From Bradyrhizobium sp. Tv2a-2 (lineage in GTDB: Bacteria; Pseudomonadota; Alphaproteobacteria; Rhizobiales; Xanthobacteraceae), in assembly GCF_000472425.1 (NCBI RefSeq), contig NZ_AXAI01000017.1, positions 65,344-129,343 of the forward strand: 64,000 nt of DNA, read 5' to 3'. The notes under the pieces are model-generated. The model made no database searches. It was not told the DNA's origin and saw nothing but the letters and a program-made list of their open reading frames with translations. This document shows, piece after piece, positions 9,053 through 17,998 of the stretch. A program made the translations under genes and the position numbers. Numbering within the stretch: the first letter of the stretch is position 1; each line of letters starts with the position of its first letter.

Positions 9053-11217
9053 CCAACATCCCTCGCGATGTTGTTCGCGGCAAGCGTTCCCTTGCCTTCC
9101 GGGCCGCCGATGCTGATCGTCACCTCCGAGCTTCCTGGGATGGAAAACGAAAATGTAGCTCCCGGACCATCGTTCAGTGCCGCCCATATACGACCGTGAT
9201 GATTTTCGACGATCGAGCGACTGACAGATAGCCCAATTCCCATACCGTCACCCTTGGTCGTGTAGAACGCGTCAAAGAGCCTTTCCGCCACTTCGAGGTC
9301 AAACCCAGGTCCCGAATCATGCACACTCAGCCGAACACAACTGTCTTCGTCTCGGCCGGTGCTGACCATCAACTCTCTCGGTCGATCATCAATCGCGCTC
9401 ATCGCGTCCGCGGCGTTGTTGAGCAGATTCAGGATCACTTGCTGAAGCTGCACCCGATCACCCGTGACACGTGGAAGGTCTTCCGCCAATCTCGTGCGCA
9501 AACTAACGCCGTCACGATGCAGCTTGTTGAGCGACAGGGCAATGACCTCACGGGTTGCCTCATTCAGGTCTATAGGCTGGCTGACCGGCGCCTTCCTGTT
9601 GAAGAGCGCTCGCAATCGCCCGATAATATCGGACGCACGGTTGCCGTCGCGGAGCGTGCGCCGCACGGTTTCGCGAGCGCCGGCGACATTTGGAGGATCG
9701 GCAGCCAGCATGCGCAGGCAGGTGTTGGCGTTGGTAACGATGCCCGCCAATGGCTGGTTGACCTCATGGGCGATCGACGCCGTGAGCTCGCCCATCATCA
9801 TCACCCGCGCCATATGGGCCAGTTTCGCCTGAGTGTCGCGCAGCTCTTCCTCGGCTCGCTTGCGGTCTTCGATATCGGTGTTGATACCGAACCATTTGAT
9901 GACATTTCCAGAGTCGTCACGCAATGGATTGGCTCGGAACAGGAACCATCGGTAGCTGCCATCGAAGCGACGTAAACGTGCTTCCTTTTCTCCCGCTTGG
10001 CGAGTCGCCATAAACGCTTGCCACGCGCTCGCGAGACCATCCAAATCCTCTGGATGAACTGCGGCTGTCCATCCCCAATCCTGGGCTTGTTCGGAACTGA
10101 ATCCCACATAGTCCAAATAGTGCTGATTGAAGAAGTCGGCGGAGCCGTCCGGACGAGCCGACCACACCAGCCCCGGAATGGTACTGATGATCAGATAGAG
10201 ATTTCGCTCGCTGGTCCGCAATGCCTGCTCGGCGCGCTTGCGATCCTCAATGTCGATTTGCAGGACGCACCAGCGCACGATGTGGCCGTCACTACCGCGT
10301 AAAGGAAAGCCGCGGACATGAAACCAGCGGTAGACACCATCACTGCCGCGGTGACGGCTTTCGACCTCGTATGGCTCGCCGGTTTCGACGGCCAGCCTCC
10401 AGGCGCTGATCGTTGGTTGGAGGTCATCAGGATGAACGATGTCGCTCGTGCTCCAATGCCTGAGCTCATCAACCGACCTTCCGAAGTATTCCAGAACCGG
10501 CCGGTTGACTGCCTCGACCTCGCCTTCAGCGGTCATGATCGAAGTAGGAGCTGGAATCGCGTCGACGACCGATTGAATATCGATCTCTCGCAGGCGCAGT
10601 GACTCTACTGCTCGCCTGAGTTGCTCCAGCTCACCTCCTCCTTCGCGGCTGACAGTGTCTATGGTTGGTTGCGCGAGCGGCTCATCGACGGCATTCGCAG
10701 GCTGTCTCGCTTCGCTCGAGGGCCGGCCTTGCTGCAGCGCGATCACGGCTTGATTGGCGGCGACATCCAGACGTAGTCTCTCTGTCTCCTCAGGAAAATC
10801 GGCCCGGGTCGATGCGGCTACCAAAATGCCCATATCACCTTGCGGCCCCAATCGCAGCGACACGAGGGAGACGCTCTTGTCGCAAAAGGCAATTTGCTCG
10901 TTCGCGGGCCAAGTCTGCGGATTCGAACCGAGCGCATTGTTCAGAACGCTCCCGATCTCTTTCGGCCCGATGAACCCGTCCAGCGACTTCGCGGTTCGGC
11001 CCAGCTCAATGGGAGCGGCGTTGACCGGATCCTTGAGACGCACATAGACAAACTCCAGGTGGAGCATGCCTAGAAGCATCTCGAGCAGATCAGCAACCAA
11101 TTGCGACAATGAGCCCCGACCCAAGGCGGTAGAAAGGGCGACGATCTGGCTGAGATCGTTGAAGCATTGCTGAAGGCGCCGGCTCTCTTCGGTAGAATGT
11201 TCGCGGTTGATCACCAT
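9049..11217 (-). CDS. GAF/PAS sensor histidine kinase
   Basis: 722 aa from ATG 11217 (an in-frame ATG at 11331 would add 38 residues of low plausibility). It has no membrane segment and should be cytosolic. Order: GAF-like domain (first about 160 residues), two PAS domains (one starts near DAIPAPTSIMTAEGEV, the next near ISTIPGLVWSARPDG), each followed by a PAC-type segment, then the HisKA dimerisation domain with H-box ASIAHEVNQPL, and an HATPase domain with NLLNNAADAM, DSGPGF and GMGIGLSVSRSI. It resembles FixL-like soluble kinases, but no haem-binding PAS signature can be claimed by eye. It leads an operon with the two response regulators. Confidence 0.9.
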   Translation of the reverse strand: MVINREHSTEESRRLQQCFNDLSQIVALSTALGRGSLSQLVADLLEMLLGMLHLEFVYVRLKDPVNAAPIELGRTAKSLDGFIGPKEIGSVLNNALGSNPQTWPANEQIAFCDKSVSLVSLRLGPQGDMGILVAASTRADFPEETERLRLDVAANQAVIALQQGRPSSEARQPANAVDEPLAQPTIDTVSREGGGELEQLRRAVESLRLREIDIQSVVDAIPAPTSIMTAEGEVEAVNRPVLEYFGRSVDELRHWSTSDIVHPDDLQPTISAWRLAVETGEPYEVESRHRGSDGVYRWFHVRGFPLRGSDGHIVRWCVLQIDIEDRKRAEQALRTSERNLYLIISTIPGLVWSARPDGSADFFNQHYLDYVGFSSEQAQDWGWTAAVHPEDLDGLASAWQAFMATRQAGEKEARLRRFDGSYRWFLFRANPLRDDSGNVIKWFGINTDIEDRKRAEEELRDTQAKLAHMARVMMMGELTASIAHEVNQPLAGIVTNANTCLRMLAADPPNVAGARETVRRTLRDGNRASDIIGRLRALFNRKAPVSQPIDLNEATREVIALSLNKLHRDGVSLRTRLAEDLPRVTGDRVQLQQVILNLLNNAADAMSAIDDRPRELMVSTGRDEDSCVRLSVHDSGPGFDLEVAERLFDAFYTTKGDGMGIGLSVSRSIVENHHGRIWAALNDGPGATFSFSIPGSSEVTISIGGPEGKGTLAANNIARDVG

Positions 11218-11393
11218 ATGAAGACGCCGCCTGGGATGAACTGGCCCGCACTCAGCACTTGCGAAATTCGCTCGCAACGTGCTTCGGCTGCGCAAAGGCT
11301 TATTTGACGGAGCGTGATTGGATAACATCAATTACCATGTCTCTTCCAAAGTTCGCAAGATCGCATATCCATGCGATTTCAGCGTTATGGCCT

Positions 11394-13022
11394 TCACTGA
11401 ATGTCCAGATATGCAAGCCGTCTGGAGGCGTGCGCGGTCCGATCGATGTCGAGCTTAACGTCATCCAAATTGGAGAGGCACCACTCCAGCGCCGCCCGAA
11501 GTTCGTCAACACGGTAGCCGCACCTCATAGCCGCTCTCGCAAGCACGCGCTGCCGTGCCGCATTTTGTTTCTGGGAAAGCTCTGCGCAAACCCGGGCATG
11601 GCGCCGCTGGAGCTCCTGGCGCTCGCCGCGTTGCGCAAGCTTGATCTCGGCGTAAAGGCGGACGATATTCGGAATTCCGTACAAATGCATATCAATGGCG
11701 GGGAAGATCGTGATCAGAGATTTGTCGATGAGCTGTTCAATTGCGTGCGCGACCACCCACTCGTTGTCGACGATATCGCTCGCCACCGCCTGAGCGGATT
11801 GCATTGTGAAGATTTCGGCAAAGACGGAAAGCCGGACAAGGACACGCCGTTCGACGTCTGAAAGCAATCGAAAGCTCCAGTCGAGCAGGGCTTCCAGGCT
11901 GCGGTGCCTGGGTTGGTGCCGGCGGCCCGCCCAGCCTAACAACGCCGGGCTGTGCGATCGCTCAAGGAGCCCCTCGAATCCGTACGTATTCAGCCGGCTG
12001 CCCGCGAGCTCGATGGCGAGAGGACTGCCGTCGAGCGCGTGGCAAATCTCGGCGACGGCGCGGGCATGACGATCATCGAGCTTCCCCACGTAACCGCCGG
12101 CCATCGCACAATGCATAAAGAGCCGAACGGAGTCTGCAGCCAAAGCCTCGGCGGCCGTCAGATCCTCATTTACGGCCGGCAAGCCGAGCGGGTCTGCGAA
12201 ATAGACGGTCTCTCCCTCTACACGCAACGCCTCCCGGCTTGTCGCGACAAGATAAAGCGATTGCGCTTTCTGAAAAAGCACAGAGGCGGCATTCGCTACG
12301 GCTTCGACGACATGTTCGCAGCAATCGATGACCAGCAGCAGGCGTCTGTCCCCGACAAACGAGGTTAGCCCAGTCAGCAAGTCTTCCGGCGTCGCCGTAT
12401 AGCCCAGCGCTGCCGCAATGGTTGGCAAGACGAGGTCCGGAGCGTCGACAGAGCAAAGATCGACATAAAAGACCTCGTTATCAAATTCGTCCGTCAGGCG
12501 ATGACCAAGTTCAATCGCCAATGTCGTTTTGCCGATCCCGCCAGGCCCGACGATGCTGACGAAGCGGCCTGCCAGGGTTTGGCGGACAAGCGCATCGAGC
12601 GCATGGTCACGCCCGACAAGATTCGGCCGACGGACCGGCAGCCTGCCCAGCGTTGACATGGTTGGGAGCACCGGTGCTTCGCACGAAGACACAGCGTGCA
12701 CCGGAGCCACAAACAAATATCCTCGCCCCGGCACAGTCCTTATGAAGCTCGATCCGCCCTCCCTGGTGCCCAGCGCACGACGAAGTTCAGACATCTGGAC
12801 GCGAAGGTTCGATTCGTCGACAATCAAGTCTGGCCACACGTGCTCAATCATATCTCGGCGGTTGACGACTTCACCTCGCCTCTCCAGCAATAATACCAGG
12901 ATGTCGAAAGCGCGGCTTCCAAGCCCCACCCGATCCTGACCCAAAAGAAGAAGACGCTTGGACGGTATCAGGCGATACGGCCCGAACTGAACTTCTTCAA
13001 ATTCAATAGCCTGTTGTTGCAA
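11394..13022 (-). CDS. Winged-helix NTPase regulator lacking the repeat tail
   Basis: 542 aa. Residues about 11-108 form the OmpR/PhoB-type winged helix, ending VPGRGYLFVAP; Walker A is GPGGIGKTT at about 159-167 and Walker B LLLVIDCCEH near 234-243. The architecture and much sequence match the 977-aa regulator at 2754-5687, but this one ends soon after the motif ELRAALEWCLS, where its relative continues for some 420 residues of TPR-like sequence. The last residues (HASRRLAYLDIQ) do not match the relative. It may be a C-terminal truncation that still binds DNA, or a stand-alone short form. Upstream of the kinase gene on the same strand, 176 bp apart. Confidence 0.8.
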   Translation of the reverse strand: MQQQAIEFEEVQFGPYRLIPSKRLLLLGQDRVGLGSRAFDILVLLLERRGEVVNRRDMIEHVWPDLIVDESNLRVQMSELRRALGTREGGSSFIRTVPGRGYLFVAPVHAVSSCEAPVLPTMSTLGRLPVRRPNLVGRDHALDALVRQTLAGRFVSIVGPGGIGKTTLAIELGHRLTDEFDNEVFYVDLCSVDAPDLVLPTIAAALGYTATPEDLLTGLTSFVGDRRLLLVIDCCEHVVEAVANAASVLFQKAQSLYLVATSREALRVEGETVYFADPLGLPAVNEDLTAAEALAADSVRLFMHCAMAGGYVGKLDDRHARAVAEICHALDGSPLAIELAGSRLNTYGFEGLLERSHSPALLGWAGRRHQPRHRSLEALLDWSFRLLSDVERRVLVRLSVFAEIFTMQSAQAVASDIVDNEWVVAHAIEQLIDKSLITIFPAIDMHLYGIPNIVRLYAEIKLAQRGERQELQRRHARVCAELSQKQNAARQRVLARAAMRCGYRVDELRAALEWCLSNLDDVKLDIDRTAHASRRLAYLDIQ

Positions 13023-13403
13023 CGCAGCAATCCCGACATTTCATCACAACAGCTCACCGCGACCGCTCGACGGGTGAGGTCCGACATCACGTTCGAATTT
13101 CCTGGCCGGCTCGTCACTGGCACATCTCTCGATCGTGCACAGGCCGTCACGGCGCATGGATTAAATCGGCCTGCGCCCGCAAGGCCAGCATCAGTGGCAA
13201 AGCTATTTCAAGCGGATCGCCGCGCTCAATTATACGATGGTGCCGGTGGCGGCTGAGACGCTCAGATGTCGAGCATGCCGCAATCCGGCGTAAGCGAGAC
13301 GGCATCGAACGCGGATGTTGACAAGCCCCGTATTGGTTCCGGAGCCAGAGAACCCCTAACGAGGCGGTCGGGTACGCTTTATGGCGATAATGCGAAAACG
13401 GTG
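13023..13403. other. Intergenic stretch with possible gene debris
   Basis: About 380 bp with no ORF I can support. After a TAA at 13162-13164 one plus-strand frame reads QHQWQSYFKRIAALNYTMV and stops at 13294; it looks protein-like but I cannot name a family and there is no start codon. It could be the 3' remnant of a lost gene. Confidence 0.3.
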
Positions 13404-13417
13404 GTTTCCAATGTAAC
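13404..13417. promoter_or_regulatory. GTTAC-N4-GTAAC-type palindrome
   Basis: GTTTC-CAAT-GTAAC, 9 of 10 to the consensus, and 11 of 12 if flanking G and C are counted. It ends 75 nt before the DUF1127 ATG at 13493, the same distance as the weak copy at 7351. It is a candidate operator shared by the DUF1127 paralogues. Confidence 0.55.
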
Positions 13418-13492
13418 CGGATTTCGACGTGCCGTGATCAAGCTGTAGCAGCGGACGGCCATGGTCGCTCCTGCAAAATGAGGAGCTCTATA

Positions 13493-13759
13493 ATGAATTT
13501 TTTTTCTTCTGAGACTTCACTACCGCCCGAGAGGAAAGCTGCTTCCGTCGCCTCAGAGCAGTCTTACAACGATCCAAGGAGCCAACTGTCCGCTATCACT
13601 GCAGCGATAGCAGCCCTCTGGAACTACTGCAGGGACGAGCGCGATATCCGACGAGCCGTCCGCGCGCTCGCCAGACTCGATGACCGCTCCTTGCGCAACA
13701 TCGGCATTCGAGACCGCTCTGAAATAGAATTCACGGTGCGGTTTTGTCACAAGTGTTGA
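13493..13759 (+). CDS. DUF1127 family small protein
   Basis: 88 aa from ATG 13493, with AGGAG at 13481-13485. Residues about 45-85 form the DUF1127 module (RDERDIRRAVRALARLDD then SLRNIGIRDRSEIEFTVRF), almost the same as in 7440-7790. The N-terminus begins with a run of Phe/Ser and is probably disordered. Its leader is related to that of the paralogue: palindrome, then GTGATCAAGC, then a GCAGCG-GAC-GGCCAT stretch. This indicates duplication of gene plus control region. An upstream ATG at 13478 has no ribosome site. Exact function unknown; a small RNA-binding or stress-adaptor role is possible. Confidence 0.75.
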   Translation: MNFFSSETSLPPERKAASVASEQSYNDPRSQLSAITAAIAALWNYCRDERDIRRAVRALARLDDRSLRNIGIRDRSEIEFTVRFCHKC

Positions 13760-13841
13760 AGGCTGCGTGAGCCCCCCACCACGGCCACTCCCCGCGAGCG
13801 CGGTCCACGCAACGAAACGGTCCCCGCCGGGCAGTCCCGGC

Positions 13842-15347
13842 ATGGCAAGTTCAGACACAATGAATATGCATGACACGGCGGCTCCGTCTGTGCTGAACCG
13901 CTCTGATACTGCCAACCTCGTGAGGCGGGTGGTCGGTCCGGCATTGCTGCCGGGTGAAGAAGGCTACCAAAGCGAGTGCGCCACCTTCAACACCATGAGC
14001 ACGGTGCGACCGGCCATCGCCGTCGGTGCGACCAGTGTTGCGGACGTGCAGGCCGCGGTGCGCTTCGCCGCGCAACGCGACTTGCCGATCGCGGTCCTGG
14101 CGACCGGACATCAGATGGTCCGCCCTGCCGCCGGTGCGATGCTGATCAACATATCGCGAATCAACGCCGTTCACGTCGAGCCCGCCCGAAATCTCGCCCG
14201 CGTTGGAGGCGGCAGCCGCTGGTGGCAGGTCCTCGACGAAGCGGGCAAGTACGGACTCGCCCCGGCCGGCGGCACCCCGCCGACCGTGGGCGTCGTCGGC
14301 TACCATCTCGGCGGTGGAGCAAGCCCGATCCTGGGTCGCACGTACGGCTATGCCGCCGACCATGTACAGGCGATCGAGATCGTCACCGTGGATGGCAAGC
14401 TGCATCGCGTCACGGCCTCCTCCGAGCCGGACCTATTCTGGGCGCTTCGCGGCGGCAAGGGCAATTTCGGCGTCGTCACCTACCTGGAATTCACCGTCTT
14501 TCCAATCAAGCGTTTCTACGGCGGCGGGCTTTTCTTTGCCGGTGAACATGCCGCAAAAGTGCTTCACACTTGGCGGGTGTGGGTGGCCAGCCTGCCAGAG
14601 GAGATGAGCTCTTCCATCTGCTTCCTGCGCCAACCGCCGCTGCCCTTCGTGCCCGAACCCTTACGGGGGCAATTTGTGATGCATGTCCGCTTCTCCTCGC
14701 TGCGGCCGCAGGAGGAGGCTGAGCGCGTGCTTGCCCCGATGCGCCAGATTGCACCGACGGTGCTCGACACGATCACCGAGCTGCCCTACCGCAAGGCTGG
14801 TTCGTTGTTCATCGATCCGCCGGCGCCCGTTCCCTGGGTTGAACGCGCGACGATGCTACGGGATCTCCCTGGCGGGGCCGTTGACGCCCTGCTTTCCATG
14901 CTCGGCCCCGATTCGGGCACCGACCTCGGCTTTGTCGAGTTGCGACCGCTTGGCGGTGCGCTGGAACGTCCGCCCGCGGTGCCAAACGCAGTCGCCGGCC
15001 GCAGCGCGCGCTGGTCGCTCTTCGGTGTCGGTGGCGGCCGCCCCGACCTGGCTCCGGTCTTCCAGGAGCAGCTGAGCGCTCTGGCCAATGCTCTGGCTCC
15101 TTGGGCGCAGGAAGAGACGAACCCAAACCTGCTCTCGGCCGCGCAGGGCAGCACGCCCGAAGAGATGCGAGCGATCTACGGGGGCGAACGCTACGACCGA
15201 CTCGCGGCGATCAAGAAGCGGTATGACCCACGCAACTTGTTCCGCATGAACCACAACATCGCGCCGATGGCGAACGGCAAACTCCACCCGCAGAACGTCA
15301 GGACTCGACGACCCTCAACTCCGACGACTCACGAAATCTCCCGCTGA
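13842..15347 (+). CDS. FAD-linked oxidoreductase with BBE domain
   Basis: About 501 aa. The N-terminal half is a PCMH-type FAD-binding domain (PAIAVGATSVADVQAAVRFA, later GGGSRWWQVLD and a glycine-rich VGVVGYHLGGGASPILGR, where bicovalent-flavin enzymes carry a Cys in this region). The C-terminus is a berberine-bridge-like segment (YDRLAAIKKRYDPRNLFRMN). No signal peptide. Such oxidases act on sugars, alkaloids, amino-acid derivatives or phenolics; the substrate cannot be told here. The start is uncertain (ATG 13842, 13860 or 13866). The stop is 34 nt before trpC, so the genes may be co-transcribed with an indole-related role. No close relative was recognised beyond the family. Confidence 0.8.
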   Translation: MASSDTMNMHDTAAPSVLNRSDTANLVRRVVGPALLPGEEGYQSECATFNTMSTVRPAIAVGATSVADVQAAVRFAAQRDLPIAVLATGHQMVRPAAGAMLINISRINAVHVEPARNLARVGGGSRWWQVLDEAGKYGLAPAGGTPPTVGVVGYHLGGGASPILGRTYGYAADHVQAIEIVTVDGKLHRVTASSEPDLFWALRGGKGNFGVVTYLEFTVFPIKRFYGGGLFFAGEHAAKVLHTWRVWVASLPEEMSSSICFLRQPPLPFVPEPLRGQFVMHVRFSSLRPQEEAERVLAPMRQIAPTVLDTITELPYRKAGSLFIDPPAPVPWVERATMLRDLPGGAVDALLSMLGPDSGTDLGFVELRPLGGALERPPAVPNAVAGRSARWSLFGVGGGRPDLAPVFQEQLSALANALAPWAQEETNPNLLSAAQGSTPEEMRAIYGGERYDRLAAIKKRYDPRNLFRMNHNIAPMANGKLHPQNVRTRRPSTPTTHEISR

Positions 15348-15381
15348 TCGCCCTGCATCTAACGTCAAGAACGAGGAACTG

Positions 15382-16188
15382 ATGTCCGACATCCTGAAGA
15401 CGATCGAGTTTTACAAGCGCGAAGAGATCGCCGCGGCCAAGCGCACCCTTCCGCGAACGGAAGTCGACGCGCGCGCAAGAGCTGCCTCACCACCGCGCGG
15501 CTTCATCGCGGCCATTCGCAACAAGCACGCAGCCCGCAAATATGCGCTGATAGCGGAAATCAAGAAAGCCTCGCCCTCCAAAGGGCTCATTCGTGCAGAT
15601 TTCGATCCACCGGCGCTCGCACAGGCCTACGAGGCTGGGGGCGCGACATGCCTCTCCGTGTTGACGGATATGCCCTCCTTCCAGGGACATCTCGACTTCA
15701 TGGTCGCTGCGCGCGGGGCAACGAGCCTACCCGTCCTCCGCAAGGATTTCATGTTCGACACCTACCAGGTAGCCGAAGCACGCGCGCACGGGGCCGACTG
15801 CATCCTGATCATCATGGCGGCGCTCGATGACGGAGCAGCGAGCGAAATCGAAGCCGCGGCGCTGGACTACGGCATGGACGTGTTGATCGAAATCCATGAC
15901 AAGCAGGAACTCGACCGCGCCCTCAAACTACGTTCGCCGATGATCGGTATCAACAATCGCAACCTGCGCACTTTCGAGACCACGCTGGCGACTAGCGAGG
16001 CGCTTGCGCCGCAGGTTCCCAAAGAGCGACTGATCGTGGGAGAAAGCGGCCTGTTCATTGCCGCCGACCTTGCGAGGCTCGCGCTGGTTGGTATCTCGAC
16101 ATTTCTGGTCGGCGAAAGCCTGATGCGACAGGCCGATGTCGCTGCTGCGACGCGCAATCTGCTTGCAAACGGCGAGCCTCCCCACTAG
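15382..16188 (+). CDS. trpC: Indole-3-glycerol-phosphate synthase
   Basis: 268 aa, the normal length for TrpC. It closes the pyrrole ring of 1-(2-carboxyphenylamino)-1-deoxyribulose 5-phosphate to give indole-3-glycerol phosphate. Visible signatures of the (beta/alpha)8 barrel are LIAEIKKASPSKGLI with the catalytic Lys, LRKDFMFDTYQVAEA, IGINNRNLRTF and IVGESGL near the phosphate site. AGGAAC lies just before ATG 15382. Unlike the housekeeping gene it is not beside trpD or moaC but between an FAD oxidase and an indolepyruvate decarboxylase, so it is probably an extra copy feeding indole metabolism. Some identities differ from typical rhizobial TrpC (e.g. SFQGHLDFMVAARGAT). Confidence 0.92.
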   Translation: MSDILKTIEFYKREEIAAAKRTLPRTEVDARARAASPPRGFIAAIRNKHAARKYALIAEIKKASPSKGLIRADFDPPALAQAYEAGGATCLSVLTDMPSFQGHLDFMVAARGATSLPVLRKDFMFDTYQVAEARAHGADCILIIMAALDDGAASEIEAAALDYGMDVLIEIHDKQELDRALKLRSPMIGINNRNLRTFETTLATSEALAPQVPKERLIVGESGLFIAADLARLALVGISTFLVGESLMRQADVAAATRNLLANGEPPH

Positions 16189-16209
16189 CTGCGAGTTCCG
16201 CACGCGATC

Positions 16210-16223
16210 GTTACGGCTGTAAC
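16210..16223. promoter_or_regulatory. GTTAC-N4-GTAAC palindrome, perfect copy
   Basis: GTTAC-GGCT-GTAAC matches 10 of 10, and the arms extend to seven paired bases each (TCGTTAC / GTAACGA). It sits 122 nt before the decarboxylase ATG at 16346, in a 157-bp gap after trpC, and suggests the decarboxylase has its own promoter. Confidence 0.6.
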
Positions 16224-16345
16224 GAAATCGTTCAACGCCGAGACATTCGCGTAACCGGCATCGTCCAAGCTCGATTTGACACGGATCCGGGGCGGCTTGG
16301 TCAACGGCAGGCGTTTTCGCGCAAGGCCGTTAGGGAGTTTGCTCG

Positions 16346-17998
16346 ATGCCGGTTACAGTCGCCCAACACGTCATCTCGCGCCTGCGCGACGTCGGGGTCA
16401 CCGATGTTTTCGGTGTTCCGGGCGACTTTTCTTTCGCAATCAGCGATGCCGTAGAAGCCGACGCCGCGATGCGCTGGATCGGCTGCGGCAATGAGCTCAA
16501 TGCCGCCTATGCGGCAGATGGATATGCCCGGTTGAGAGGCGCCGGCGCTGTCTGCACAACGTTCGGCGTCGGCGAATTGAGTGCCTTGAATGCCATCGCC
16601 GGTGCTTATGCGGAGCAGCTTCCGGTCTTCCATCTGGTAGGCACGCCGTCGATGGCTGCGCAAGCCGCCCGTAGCCTGTCGCACCACACGCTGGGCGACG
16701 GCGAGTTCGGTCTGTTCCGTCGCATGAGCGAACCGGTGGTGTGCGCAAGCGCAGTCATGACGCCGCAGAGCGTCGCATACGAGACCGAACGCCTCATCCA
16801 TGAGGCTTTCTATCATCTGCGCCCGGTCTACATGGCGTTTCCCGCCGATCTGGCTGTGCAACCGGTGCTAGGAAGCGCGAAGCCGATCAACCGTCCAGAA
16901 AGCGATTCCGTCGTCCTCGAGCAAGTCGTGGAGCAAATCCTCTCGGCTCTGGACCGCGCCAGGACCGGCTGCATCCTCCCTGGATTCCTGGTGGCGCGCG
17001 CCGGTTTGCAAAGGGTCATGCAGGCGGTGGTCGACGCCTCCGGGCTACCGTTCGCAACCATGCTTCTGGACAAATCCGTCCTTGATGAAAATCAGTCGGC
17101 CTATGTCGGTATCTATTCCGGGCGATTGATGAACGAACAAGTCCGCCAATTTGTTGAGAGTTGCGACGCGGTGGTCGCCGTCGGCGCGCTCTTCAGCGAC
17201 CTGAACACGGGCGCCTTCACAGCTCATCTCGATCCTGCACGGCTGATTTCGATAGGACAGCATCAGGTCACACTGCGAGGCAAAACGTACTATGGCGTCG
17301 AAATGGCTGACGTGCTCACGCTTCTCGCCAAGCGGCTGAAGAGGCGACGTCAGACAGCTTCGCTTCAAGCCACATCGCTCGGATCAGCAAGCGGTGGCGG
17401 CGGTGATCCAATTACAGCCACCGCGCTGTATCCGCGCTGGGGCAACTTCATCCGCCCCGACGACGTCGTGGTGGCGGAAACCGGCACCATATCCATGGGT
17501 CTCGGCTTTGCGCGGCTACCTCGAGGAGCGAGCTTCTATAGCCAGGCGCTTTGGGGCTCGATCGGCTGGGCGACTCCGGCCGCGCTCGGAGCCGCTGTCG
17601 CAGCACCAGATCGACGTCTGCTGCTCATAACCGGGGACGGCGCGCACCAGTTCACGGCCCAGGAAATCGGCCAGTTTGCCCGTCTCGGCCTGAAGCCGGT
17701 GATCTTCGTGCTGAACAATGACGGCTATACGATCGAACGGCTGCTTTGCCGCGATCCCAAAGCCTCCTACAATGACATAGCGCCCTGGCGCTACGCGGAG
17801 TTGCCCCGTGTGTTCGGCTGCAAGGGCTGGATGACCGCACGTGTCACGACCTGCGCAGAGCTCGACCAGGCACTGCAGCGCGCCGAGCTTGCGGAGAGCG
17901 GAGTTTACATCGAGGTAGTGACCGCCCCGGATGAAGCGCCGCCCCTCCCGCTTCGATTAAAGGACGCCAAAGCGAACCTGTACCACTCAGAGCAATAG
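16346..17998 (+). CDS. ipdC: Indolepyruvate/2-keto-acid decarboxylase (ThDP)
   Basis: 550 aa, the usual length. The thiamine-diphosphate decarboxylase removes CO2 from 2-keto acids; indole-3-pyruvate would give indole-3-acetaldehyde, the step before auxin. Motifs: catalytic Glu in GCGNELNAAYAADGYAR, the HHTLGDGEF motif typical of pyruvate/indolepyruvate decarboxylases, and the ThDP/Mg signature GDGAHQFTAQEIGQF to LNNDGYTIERL. GGGAG precedes ATG 16346 by a few bases. Pyruvate or phenylpyruvate cannot be excluded as substrate; the trpC neighbour argues for an indole role. The gene converges on the DsbA-like gene, with stop codons back to back (17998/17999). Confidence 0.85.
   Translation: MPVTVAQHVISRLRDVGVTDVFGVPGDFSFAISDAVEADAAMRWIGCGNELNAAYAADGYARLRGAGAVCTTFGVGELSALNAIAGAYAEQLPVFHLVGTPSMAAQAARSLSHHTLGDGEFGLFRRMSEPVVCASAVMTPQSVAYETERLIHEAFYHLRPVYMAFPADLAVQPVLGSAKPINRPESDSVVLEQVVEQILSALDRARTGCILPGFLVARAGLQRVMQAVVDASGLPFATMLLDKSVLDENQSAYVGIYSGRLMNEQVRQFVESCDAVVAVGALFSDLNTGAFTAHLDPARLISIGQHQVTLRGKTYYGVEMADVLTLLAKRLKRRRQTASLQATSLGSASGGGGDPITATALYPRWGNFIRPDDVVVAETGTISMGLGFARLPRGASFYSQALWGSIGWATPAALGAAVAAPDRRLLLITGDGAHQFTAQEIGQFARLGLKPVIFVLNNDGYTIERLLCRDPKASYNDIAPWRYAELPRVFGCKGWMTARVTTCAELDQALQRAELAESGVYIEVVTAPDEAPPLPLRLKDAKANLYHSEQ

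Noticed and set aside
13162..13294. Protein-like frame QHQWQSYFKRIAALN in the intergenic gap
   Set aside because: No start codon, too short and no family recognised; noted only as possible debris.
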